DNA from: Falsiroseomonas frigidaquae
GTDB lineage: Bacteria > Pseudomonadota > Alphaproteobacteria > Acetobacterales > Acetobacteraceae
Direction: 5' to 3'
Length of the DNA: 64,000 nt
NCBI RefSeq assembly: GCF_012163145.1
Contig: NZ_JAAVTX010000001.1
Span: 372,001 to 436,000, forward strand
Positions 57,971-64,000 of the stretch are shown here, piece by piece; the stretch's first letter is position 1, and each line of letters starts with the position of its first letter. Under the pieces are notes generated by a model. That model made no database searches, was not told the DNA's origin, and worked only from the letters and a program-made list of their open reading frames with translations. Position numbers and translations under genes: made by a program.

Positions 57971-60040
57971 ATGCTGCGCCGCACCGCCCTCCTGCTCGGC
58001 CTGAGCCTTGCCATCCCCGCGATCGGCGCGGCCCTGGCGCCCGCCCGCGCCATGGAAAGCGCCGCCATCCAATCCTCCCGCGCCACGGTGACGCTGGTGG
58101 CGGATGTGGCGGCGGTGGCGCCGGGGCAGGATTTCCAGGCCGGGCTGCGGCTGCGGCTGGCGCCGGGCTGGCACAGCTACTGGAAGAATGCCGGCGATGC
58201 CGGCGCCGCGCCGGAACTGGCCCTGGCGCTGCCCGAGGGTGCCAGCGCCGGGCCGATCGCCTGGCCGGCGCCGGAGCGCATCCCCTACGGCCCGCTTGTG
58301 AATTACGGCTATACCGGCGAGGTGCTGCTGCCGGTACGCGTCAGCCCACCAGCCAGCCTGGCGCCGGGCGAGGTGCTGACGCTGCGGGCCGAGGCTACCT
58401 GGCTGGTCTGCGCCGATGTCTGCATCCCGGAGGAAGGCAGCTTCAGCCTGACCCTGCCGGTGGCGGACACAGCTGTCCCCTCCCCCCTCGGCGCGCCGCT
58501 GTTCGAGGCGACGGAGGCCCAACTGCCGCGCGCGCTGCCCTGGGCGGCGCGCGCCGGCGGCGAGGCCGGGCGGGCCAGCCTGACGCTCGCCGGCACCGGA
58601 CTGGCCGGTGCGGCGGTGCGCGAGGCGTTCTTCTTCCCGGCCGAGCCGGGCGTGCTGGACAACACCGCGCCGCAGCCGATGCAGCTGCGCGACGGCAGCC
58701 TGACGCTGGACCTGACCCTGCTGCCCGATGCCGCGCCCGCGGCACTGGCGGGTACGCTGGTGCTGCAGGATGGCGGCGGCCAGCGCGCCGCCTTCGATCT
58801 CGCCGTGCCGCTCTCCGGCCCCGTGGAGGCCGCCGGGACCCTGCCGCTATGGCACGCGCTGCTGCTGGCGCTGGCAGGCGGGCTGGTGCTCAACCTGATG
58901 CCCTGCGTCTTCCCGGTGCTGGCGATGAAGGCGATGGCGCTGGCCCGCATGGGTGGCGCGGCGCGCGGCGAGATTCGCCTGCATGCCGCGGCCTATACCG
59001 CCGGCGTACTGGCCAGCTTCGCGGCCATCGGCGGGCTGCTGGTGGCATTGCGGGCGGCGGGCATGGCGGCCGGCTGGGGCTTCCAGTTCACCGAGCCGGC
59101 CTTCGTGGCAGCCATGGCCTGGCTGGTGCTGGCGGTGGGGCTGAACCTGTCGGGTGTCTTCGCCCTGGGGCGGACGGTGGGCGCCGGACAGGCGCTGGCC
59201 GGGCGAGGCGGCGCGCTGGGCGCCTTCGCCACCGGCGGGCTGGCCGTGCTGCTCGCCACGCCCTGCACGGCCCCCTTCATGGCCGCGGCGCTGGGCGCCG
59301 CGCTGGTGATGCCGCCGGCCGCCACCATGGCGGTGTTCCTGGCGCTCGGGCTGGGGCTTGCGGCACCCTATGCGCTGCTCGGGCTGTTGCCGGGGCTGGC
59401 GCGGGCGCTGCCACGGCCGGGGCCCTGGATGGAAAGGCTGCGCCAGGCGCTCTCCTTCCCGATGTATGCGACGGCCGCCTGGCTGATCTGGGTGCTGGCG
59501 GTGCAGGCGGGGCCGGATGGGGTGCTGTTCGGCCTGGCCGGCGCCGTGGTGCTGGCCGCCGGGCTGTGGGGGCTGGGCCTCGCGCAGCGCGCCGGCGCGC
59601 GGATCGCCGGTGTGACAGCGGCCGGGCTGGCCGTGCTGGTGGCGCTGGCGCTGCTGCCGCGGCTTTCCGCGGCACCGGCCGTGGCCGCCGCCGCCGATGC
59701 ACAGGCGGAGGCCTGGTCTGCCGCCCGCGTGGCGGAGCTGCGCGCCGCGGGGCGACCTGTCTTCGTCAATGCCACCGCCGCCTGGTGCATCACCTGCCAG
59801 GTGAACGAACGCGTGGCGCTGCGCGCGGCCGCCGTGCAGGATGCCTTCGCGGCGCAGGGGGTGGCCTATCTCAAGGCTGACTGGACCCGCGGCGACCCGG
59901 CGATTTCCGCCCTGCTGCGTGACCAGGGGCGGGACGGGGTGCCGCTGTACCTGTTCTGGGCGCCCGGCGCCGCGACCCCCCGCGTGCTGCCGCAGATCCT
60001 GACCGAGGATGTGGTGCTGCAGGCGCTGGCCGGCGCCTGA
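57971..60040 (+). CDS. DsbD/ScsB-like membrane thiol-disulfide reductase
   Basis: 689 aa; passes electrons from cytosolic thioredoxin across the inner membrane to periplasmic partners. Signal peptide to PARA. N-terminal periplasmic domain with CADVC (Cys147, Cys151), more like ScsB than classic DsbD. An eight-TM core with the Cys pair in LMPCVFPVLAMKA (Cys312) and ATPCTAPFMAAALG (Cys432). A C-terminal thioredoxin-like domain has WCITCQ (Cys606, Cys609). All three redox pairs are complete. A small Cys-rich exported protein is encoded 43 bp downstream and could be a client (inference). Confidence 0.92.
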   Translation: MLRRTALLLGLSLAIPAIGAALAPARAMESAAIQSSRATVTLVADVAAVAPGQDFQAGLRLRLAPGWHSYWKNAGDAGAAPELALALPEGASAGPIAWPAPERIPYGPLVNYGYTGEVLLPVRVSPPASLAPGEVLTLRAEATWLVCADVCIPEEGSFSLTLPVADTAVPSPLGAPLFEATEAQLPRALPWAARAGGEAGRASLTLAGTGLAGAAVREAFFFPAEPGVLDNTAPQPMQLRDGSLTLDLTLLPDAAPAALAGTLVLQDGGGQRAAFDLAVPLSGPVEAAGTLPLWHALLLALAGGLVLNLMPCVFPVLAMKAMALARMGGAARGEIRLHAAAYTAGVLASFAAIGGLLVALRAAGMAAGWGFQFTEPAFVAAMAWLVLAVGLNLSGVFALGRTVGAGQALAGRGGALGAFATGGLAVLLATPCTAPFMAAALGAALVMPPAATMAVFLALGLGLAAPYALLGLLPGLARALPRPGPWMERLRQALSFPMYATAAWLIWVLAVQAGPDGVLFGLAGAVVLAAGLWGLGLAQRAGARIAGVTAAGLAVLVALALLPRLSAAPAVAAAADAQAEAWSAARVAELRAAGRPVFVNATAAWCITCQVNERVALRAAAVQDAFAAQGVAYLKADWTRGDPAISALLRDQGRDGVPLYLFWAPGAATPRVLPQILTEDVVLQALAGA

Positions 60041-60083
60041 CGCCGTCAACAACTGGTTCACAGGCGGCGGCGCAGGATGGGGC

Positions 60084-60431
60084 ATGCGCCTGATCCTGCC
60101 CCTGCTGATGCTGCTCCTGCTGCCGCTCGCGGGCCTGGGGCCCGCGCAGGCGCAGGACCCACCGGCCTGCACCTCGGCGCAGGAGGGGGCAGTGGCCTGC
60201 CTTGCCGGGCGCCTCTGCACCTGCCGCTTCACCCGGGGTGGCAGCATGACCGGGCGGCCGGACCGGCACGCCTGGGATTGCGGCATATTGCGCCCGGCCT
60301 GCGGCGCCGGCCGGGTACCGCCCTCCATGCCGCCGGCACCAATGCCGGAAATCCTGCTGCAGCCCAACATCCAGCCCGGCTACGGCTACTCCCCGCAGAT
60401 GGGTCTGAAGCCGCAGGGGGGTGGCCGCTGA
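60084..60431 (+). CDS. small Cys-rich exported protein
   Basis: 115 aa; ATG 60084 with AGGATGGGG upstream. Signal MRLILPLLMLLLLPLAGLGP to AQAQ. The mature part has six Cys (PACTSAQEGAVACLAGRLCT, CRFTRGG, AWDCGILRPACGAG) in its first half, so three disulfides are likely, then a Pro/Gly/Gln-rich tail with PEILLQPNIQPGYGYSPQMG. No family recognised. Its place right after a DsbD/ScsB-like reductase suggests dependence on periplasmic thiol exchange. Convergent with the DUF3126 gene, 4 bp apart. Confidence 0.72.
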   Translation: MRLILPLLMLLLLPLAGLGPAQAQDPPACTSAQEGAVACLAGRLCTCRFTRGGSMTGRPDRHAWDCGILRPACGAGRVPPSMPPAPMPEILLQPNIQPGYGYSPQMGLKPQGGGR

Positions 60432-60435
60432 GGTC

Positions 60436-60684
60436 TCAGCGGCGGCCGCGTGGCGGCGTCGCGGGGGCGGAGGCGGGCGGCAGGTCTTCCTCCAGCACCG
60501 TCAGCATCACGGAGTAGGACACCTCGCCCTCCTCATCGTCGCGGTGCACCGTGCCGATCACCTCATCCTGCACCGAAACCTCGACGGAAAGTCCGGGGCG
60601 GGCGGGGGCCAGCAGGGTGATGCGGTCGGTGGCCAGCAGGCGGCGCAGATAGGCCTGCACGCGTGCGATGTCGGATGGCTTCAT
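60436..60684 (-). CDS. DUF3126 family protein
   Basis: 82 aa, cytosolic. Seen: MKPSDIARVQAYLRRLLATD, VEVSVQDEVIGTVHRDDEEG and EVSYSVMLTVLEEDL, matching DUF3126, a short alphaproteobacterial family of unknown function. The C-terminal tail (PPASAPATPPRGRR) is disordered and specific to this genome. Monocistronic. Confidence 0.82.
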   Translation of the reverse strand: MKPSDIARVQAYLRRLLATDRITLLAPARPGLSVEVSVQDEVIGTVHRDDEEGEVSYSVMLTVLEEDLPPASAPATPPRGRR

Positions 60685-60777
60685 CCGTGGGGAACTCCAG
60701 TGTCATGCAAGTCGCCCCCTATGCACCGGGCGGCGGCACAGGTCGAGGCCAAGTGTTGCAGGAAGTGGCGCCGCGGC

Positions 60778-61101
60778 TCAGGGGGCACCGCCGGTCATCC
60801 GGGCGAAGACCTGACGGTCCCGGTTGTCCTGCATCAGCATGGTAAAGCCGGTGATGCTGTCGAGTCCGAGGCCGATGGGCAGGCCGGTGTCGGGGTCCGG
60901 CTGGATCTTGCCATAGGCGGCGCCGGTCATCTTTTCCCACTTTCCGGCCGGCTTCTTCACCTCGACATGCGCGACCGTCGCCTTCAGCACCAGGCGGACG
61001 ATGGCTTCCTTGGGTGCGCGCGGCTTGGTCAGGCTGGGGTGGCCCGCCAGCATCTGCCAGCCATTGGCCAGCGCCCAGGCGGTCAGTTCATCCTTGTCCA
61101 T
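60778..61101 (-). CDS. hypothetical protein
   Basis: 107 aa from ATG 61101 (MDKDELTAWALANGWQMLAG). No signal or TM. Seen: HPSLTKPRAPKEAIVRLVLK, ATVAHVEVKKPAGKWEKMTG, IQPDPDTGLPIGLGLDSITG and FTMLMQDNRDRQVFARMTGG. Composition and codon use match the chromosome, so it predates the nearby island. Family not recognised. The 93-bp gap to DUF3126 holds nothing clear. Confidence 0.65.
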   Translation of the reverse strand: MDKDELTAWALANGWQMLAGHPSLTKPRAPKEAIVRLVLKATVAHVEVKKPAGKWEKMTGAAYGKIQPDPDTGLPIGLGLDSITGFTMLMQDNRDRQVFARMTGGAP

Positions 61102-61213
61102 GCCGCAGATCCCCCTTCCGCCGCCGGAGCGGCCCAACGCCCAAGGCTATGGGCGCCCCTGCGGGCGCTGGCAACGCCGAGCCGCAAAATCCACCAAGGT
61201 GCCGGTGGCGGGG

Positions 61214-61241
61214 TTGCGGCGCGCGAGGCGTCTGGTAGATA
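61214..61241 (+). promoter_or_regulatory. possible promoter of tRNA-Ser
   Basis: TTGCGG (61214-61219), 16-bp spacer, TAGATA (61236-61241), about 15 bp before the mature tRNA 5' end. Confidence 0.45.
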
Positions 61242-61255
61242 GCCCGCCTTGCGCG

Positions 61256-61345
61256 GGACGGGTGGCCGAGTGGTCGATGGCGCACGCCTGGAAAGTGTGT
61301 AGACGTGAAAGCGTCTCGTGGGTTCGAATCCCACCCCGTCCGCCA
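61256..61345 (+). tRNA. tRNA-Ser, anticodon GGA
   Basis: 90 nt with an encoded CCA. Acceptor GGACGGG / CCCGTCC, D-arm GCCGAGTGGTCGATGGC, anticodon stem CACGC/GTGTG with loop CTGGAAA (anticodon GGA, reads UCC/UCU), the long variable arm typical of Ser (TAGACGTGAAAGCGTCT) and T-arm GTGGGTTCGAATCCCAC. Its 3' end is the likely integration site of the downstream island. Confidence 0.96.
61318..61345 (+). other. probable attachment site (attL) in tRNA-Ser 3' end
   Basis: The T-arm/acceptor 3' half of tRNA-Ser directly abuts an integrase gene on the same strand. P4-type integrases recombine into tRNA 3' ends and rebuild the gene. The matching attR would lie beyond the window, so the exact core is unproven. 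Confidence 0.5.
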
Positions 61346-61521
61346 GACCTCATTCCTAAGAGCCCCTGTTTGCCGCGTATCTAAGCCAGAATCCTTGCCT
61401 ATCTGGCGCTGCCGATCCTATTTTGCGCCCAGGGGTTTCCCATACGTTCCCGTGCAAGCCCGAGAAATTTCGGGCCATTGACCGGGCCACGGATGCGCGA
61501 GACCGGGCCACGGGGGATGGC

Positions 61522-62826
61522 ATGCTGACGGATCGGGAAATCCGCGCTCTCACGCCGCGCGAGAAACCATACAAGGTTCGCGACGGACTCGGCCTGGTGC
61601 TGGTCGTCATGCCCAGCGGCAGCCGACTCTGGAACTACCGGTACGAGATCGCTGGCAAGGAGAAAAAGCTGTCCATCGGGCAGTACCCGGAGATCTCCCT
61701 GGCAGAGGCACGGAAGGCGCGCGACGTGGCGAGGGAGCAGCTTCGCGCCGGTCGGGACCCCAGCGTGGAAAAGCGGGTCCAGCGCTTAGCGGCCCAGGCC
61801 TCTCTCGGCACCACCTTCGAGGTCATTGCCAGGGCCTGGCACGAGGAACAGAAGGCGCGCTGGACGGCCACGCACGCCGCCGACGTGCTGAGTAGCCTCG
61901 AGGCCTCCGTGATCCCCTCGCTCGGCCGCCTGCCCATCAGTGAGATCACGCCGCCGCTCGTTCTGGTGGTGCTGCGCGATGTCGAGCGGCGCGGTGCGAT
62001 CGAGACGGCGCATCGAATTCGGCAGCGGATCAGTGCCGTCTTTCAGCATTCCATCGCCCATGGCTGGGTGAGCATCGATCCCGCGGCCCAGGTTCAGCGT
62101 CTGCTGAAGCCGGTTCAGCGCGGCCGCCAGCCTGCGATCACCGATGTGGAGCGCCTGCGGCAGATGCTGCGCGATGCGGAGAAGATGCCGGCGCAGCCGG
62201 TGACCAAGCTGGCGCTTCGCTTCCTCGCACTGACCGTTGTTCGACCGGGCGACGAGCTGCTGGGGGCCTATCTACAGGAGATTGAGGATCTCGAGGGACC
62301 CGCGCCGATGTGGCATGTCCCTGCCGCCCGCATGAAGGTGAAGAGCGCCGGCGACCACCTAGTCCCCCTGGCACCACAGGCGGTGGAAATCGTGCGCGCC
62401 CTGCGGCGCTTTATCGGGCCAAGCGGCCTGATGTTTCCGACGGCTCGCACCACGCGCCGGGCGATCAGCAACAACGCGATCGGCTATCTGCTGAACCGTG
62501 CCGGGTATCATGGCCTGCATGTGCCGCACGGATGGCGCGCGGCCTTTTCGACCATCATGAACGAGCGCCATCGCGCCGATCGCGCCGTCATCGACCTGAT
62601 GCTGGCGCATACCCCAAAGGACAAGGTGGAGGCGGCCTATAACCGCGCCCGGCACCTGGAGCGGCGGCGGGAATTGGCGGAGGAATGGGCCAATCTACTG
62701 CTGGACGGCCTGCCCTCCGCCAGCGAGCTGACGGAGGGGCCCAGGCGCCCGCTCAAGCGCCGCGACGAGCCTTCGGAGGACGCCCCCGTGGCGAGCCTTC
62801 CGGGGCGCTCTCGCCGCGCAGCTTAG
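61522..62826 (+). CDS. P4-type tyrosine integrase
   Basis: 434 aa from ATG 61522. N-terminal DUF4102 arm-binding domain ([60 protein letters not shown]), a core-binding helical domain ([20 protein letters not shown]), and a catalytic domain with Arg241 ([11 protein letters not shown]), His336-x-x-Arg339 (HGWRAAF), His363 (LAHTPKD) and the nucleophile Tyr373 (AYNRA). All catalytic residues are present. It integrates the element into tRNA-Ser. Its last 74 bp overlap the convergent AlpA-like gene. Confidence 0.95.
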   Translation: MLTDREIRALTPREKPYKVRDGLGLVLVVMPSGSRLWNYRYEIAGKEKKLSIGQYPEISLAEARKARDVAREQLRAGRDPSVEKRVQRLAAQASLGTTFEVIARAWHEEQKARWTATHAADVLSSLEASVIPSLGRLPISEITPPLVLVVLRDVERRGAIETAHRIRQRISAVFQHSIAHGWVSIDPAAQVQRLLKPVQRGRQPAITDVERLRQMLRDAEKMPAQPVTKLALRFLALTVVRPGDELLGAYLQEIEDLEGPAPMWHVPAARMKVKSAGDHLVPLAPQAVEIVRALRRFIGPSGLMFPTARTTRRAISNNAIGYLLNRAGYHGLHVPHGWRAAFSTIMNERHRADRAVIDLMLAHTPKDKVEAAYNRARHLERRRELAEEWANLLLDGLPSASELTEGPRRPLKRRDEPSEDAPVASLPGRSRRAA

Positions 62827-63079
62827 GGGGCACGGGCGGCCGCGCGGCCTTCCATGCCTGGATCTCCGAGAGAACCCAGCGCACCACGCCACCACCCAGA
62901 TCACGCGGCAATGGAAAGCTGCCGGCATCCATGCGGCGGTAGATGGTGGACCGGCCGAGGCCCACTTCCGCTTCGACGCGCGAGATCCCGATCCAGGGAT
63001 CGACAGGCGGGACGAGCGGGCCATCGGGTGGTGCCGCGGCCGTGGCCACCGAGGCCGCCTTGAGCGTCGGCTCAGCCAT
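62753..63079 (-). CDS. AlpA-like excisionase/regulator
   Basis: 108 aa from ATG 63079. Winged-helix signature: [56 protein letters not shown]. AlpA/Xis-like proteins bind att or promoter DNA and steer integrase expression or excision. The N-terminal 40 residues and the C-terminal tail ([12 protein letters not shown]) are disordered. Its 3' end overlaps the integrase gene by 74 bp on the other strand, so transcription of the two may interfere. Confidence 0.82.
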   Translation of the reverse strand: MAEPTLKAASVATAAAPPDGPLVPPVDPWIGISRVEAEVGLGRSTIYRRMDAGSFPLPRDLGGGVVRWVLSEIQAWKAARPPVPPKLRGESAPEGSPRGRPPKARRGA

Positions 63080-63404
63080 TGAGGTGCCTCCGCATCCGCT
63101 GCATCGGCGCCTTGGACTCGGCCAGCAGAAGGGCGGCGCGGGCCATCGCCACGCCATTGGGATGGTGCACCACCAGGTTCTCCAGCATGCGGGCGCAGAA
63201 CAGCGCGAAGTCGGCGCAACTGGGGTTCGTGTCGATCGCTGCCATGTTCATGGCGTCGACCAGCCGGTTCGTCTTCTCGTCCCGCGCCAGCGCCAGCACG
63301 CTCCGCAAGGTGCAGGGCGCGCAGGTGGACCTGTCGCCGGTGCAGTCCAGAACGGCTTTGCCGTTGAAGGGCTGCAGCAGCGCAGCCGAATCGTCATCAG
63401 CCAT
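63072..63404 (-). CDS. hypothetical island protein
   Basis: 110 aa. It overlaps the AlpA-like gene start by 8 bp. Five Cys are scattered, two as CAPC in DCTGDRSTCAPCTLRSVLAL, the rest in NPSCADFALFCARMLENLVV. The C-terminal helix MARAALLLAESKAPMQRMRR is basic. No family recognised. Position suggests an early or regulatory island gene. Confidence 0.6.
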   Translation of the reverse strand: MADDDSAALLQPFNGKAVLDCTGDRSTCAPCTLRSVLALARDEKTNRLVDAMNMAAIDTNPSCADFALFCARMLENLVVHHPNGVAMARAALLLAESKAPMQRMRRHLNG

Positions 63405-63672
63405 GGGGGTGGTCTCCGTGGAGTAGAGAGGAGGAAGGGCCGGCGCCGAGGGCTTCGATCAGGGCGTCGCGCAGATGCGGCGGCAGCCGCAGCATGCCCG
63501 GCAGCATCTCCCGCGCCTGCACCAGGCCGCGCGTGGCGGCATAGGCCGCCAGCTGCTGCTTGGTGGAGCGCGGCCTGCGAGGAAAGCTGGCGTCATGCTG
63601 GTGGGCGAAGGCCCAGGCGAGCGCCCATTCGCATTCGCTCGGTGCCTCGACTGGTGGGGTGCGTTCATCCAT
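63397..63672 (-). CDS. hypothetical island protein
   Basis: 91 aa from ATG 63672, which overlaps the methyltransferase stop by 8 bp. Seen: ECEWALAWAFAHQHDASFPR, RPRSTKQQLAAYAATRGLVQ, AREMLPGMLRLPPHLRDALI. Mostly helical, no TM. Its stop overlaps the next gene by 8 bp, so the whole cassette is translationally coupled. No family recognised; a longer in-frame start is possible but lies inside the methyltransferase. Confidence 0.6.
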   Translation of the reverse strand: MDERTPPVEAPSECEWALAWAFAHQHDASFPRRPRSTKQQLAAYAATRGLVQAREMLPGMLRLPPHLRDALIEALGAGPSSSLLHGDHPHG

Positions 63673-64000
63673 GGCTGACGGCAGCCGCGAAGGCACTGAA
63701 CTTGCCGGTCTCGTTGCCCCAGCTGTCCCAGCCCGGCGCAGCCTCTCGCGCAAACAGCTCGCAGCGCGGACCGGGCAGCAGTCGCTTGATCGCGGTGCGC
63801 AGCAGGTCGGGTTTGCGGGAATGCTCCCGGGTGGGGGCGACGACCAGGTTGCGGATGTTCCGCGCGCCGAGCTCGGGCCTGCCGCGCATGCCGACCAGGA
63901 AGAACTCGGCAGCGGAGCGGAAGACATAGCCGGTGCCGAAGGCCCAGGCCTTGCCGCTGCGCGACTGCTTCGCCCAGGCGCCCATGGTGGAGTAGCGGAA
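63665..64000 (-). CDS. MT-A70 family adenine methyltransferase, C-terminal part (5' end outside window)
   Basis: The last 111 residues are seen; the frame is open to the window edge (FRYSTMGAWAKQSRSGKAWA). MT-A70 marks: FGTGYVFRSAAEFFLVGMRG, RNIRNLVVAPTREHSRKPDL, LLPGPRCELFAREAAPGWDS followed by WGNE. The SAM/catalytic DPPW motif would lie upstream. Phage and island members methylate DNA adenine to evade restriction. It leads a coupled operon with the two unknowns and the AlpA-like gene. Confidence 0.85.
   Translation of the reverse strand, partial: FRYSTMGAWAKQSRSGKAWAFGTGYVFRSAAEFFLVGMRGRPELGARNIRNLVVAPTREHSRKPDLLRTAIKRLLPGPRCELFAREAAPGWDSWGNETGKFSAFAAAVSHG

Larger units (their letters stand above)
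61346..64000. mobile_element. left end of a tRNA-Ser-integrated genomic island or prophage
   Basis: From the tRNA-Ser 3' end to the window edge: a P4-type integrase, then a minus-strand operon of AlpA-like regulator, two small unknowns and MT-A70 methyltransferase. Small, overlapping genes and phage-type families mark it as mobile. Its GC content is slightly lower around 61.35-61.5 kb. The right end is outside. Confidence 0.8.

Overview
The window is a high-GC stretch of an alphaproteobacterial chromosome, most likely Acetobacteraceae (Roseomonas-like). This rests on very high third-position GC, the alphaproteobacterial marker families FlbT, FlaF, DUF1217, DUF2842, DUF3126 and DUF3035, and the lspA/DUF3035 pairing next to ileS. 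The assignment is inferred from gene content; no database was searched.

Layout. 1-8.0 kb: a truncated membrane hybrid histidine kinase that overlaps, at its 5' end, a divergent periplasmic amino-acid-type binding protein; then accA, a DHA2-type MFS exporter and a soluble PAS hybrid kinase. 8.2-16.0 kb: secA, a parvulin PPIase, argJ, a GNAT-Nudix fusion, a CinA-like MoCF protein and folE. 16.1-24.4 kb (all minus strand): a RidA-family protein with a lipoprotein, hslO, DUF3035 lipoprotein-lspA-ileS, and recX-azlC-azlD. 24.6-25.7 kb: two adjacent exported proteins that share a repeat motif. 26.4-30.2 kb: argD-argF and a chemoreceptor whose 5' end is missing. 30.2-40.5 kb: a polytopic GT-C-like protein, an M16 peptidase pair, a MerR-ATPase fusion, a large hybrid kinase and pgi.

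40.5-51.7 kb is a flagellar block: flgD-fliK on the minus strand; flgE-flgK-flgL, flbT, flagellin, flaF and a DUF1217 protein on the plus strand; then a small FlaG-like gene. The fliK/flgE divergence carries two outward-facing, near-perfect sigma-54 promoters. Hook and hook-filament junction genes are therefore grouped with flagellin and with its two regulators (FlbT, FlaF). The DUF1217 protein is interrupted by about 18 degenerate octapeptide repeats.

51.8-61.1 kb: an AbrB-family membrane protein facing a TctC/Bug-like binding protein, apt with an upstream 33-bp tandem repeat of hairpins, DUF2842, a TorF-like porin, tRNA-Pro(CGG), an alpha/beta hydrolase, a DsbD/ScsB-like reductase followed by a Cys-rich secreted protein, DUF3126 and a small unknown.

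From 61.35 kb to the end of the window lies the left part of a genomic island, integrated at the 3' end of tRNA-Ser(GGA). It holds a P4-type tyrosine integrase and a convergent minus-strand operon of MT-A70 methyltransferase, two unknowns and an AlpA-like regulator. Its cargo continues beyond the window.

The best leads for something undescribed are the octapeptide-repeat DUF1217 protein in the flagellar cluster, the hairpin-bearing repeat arrays, the shared-repeat exported protein pair and the island.
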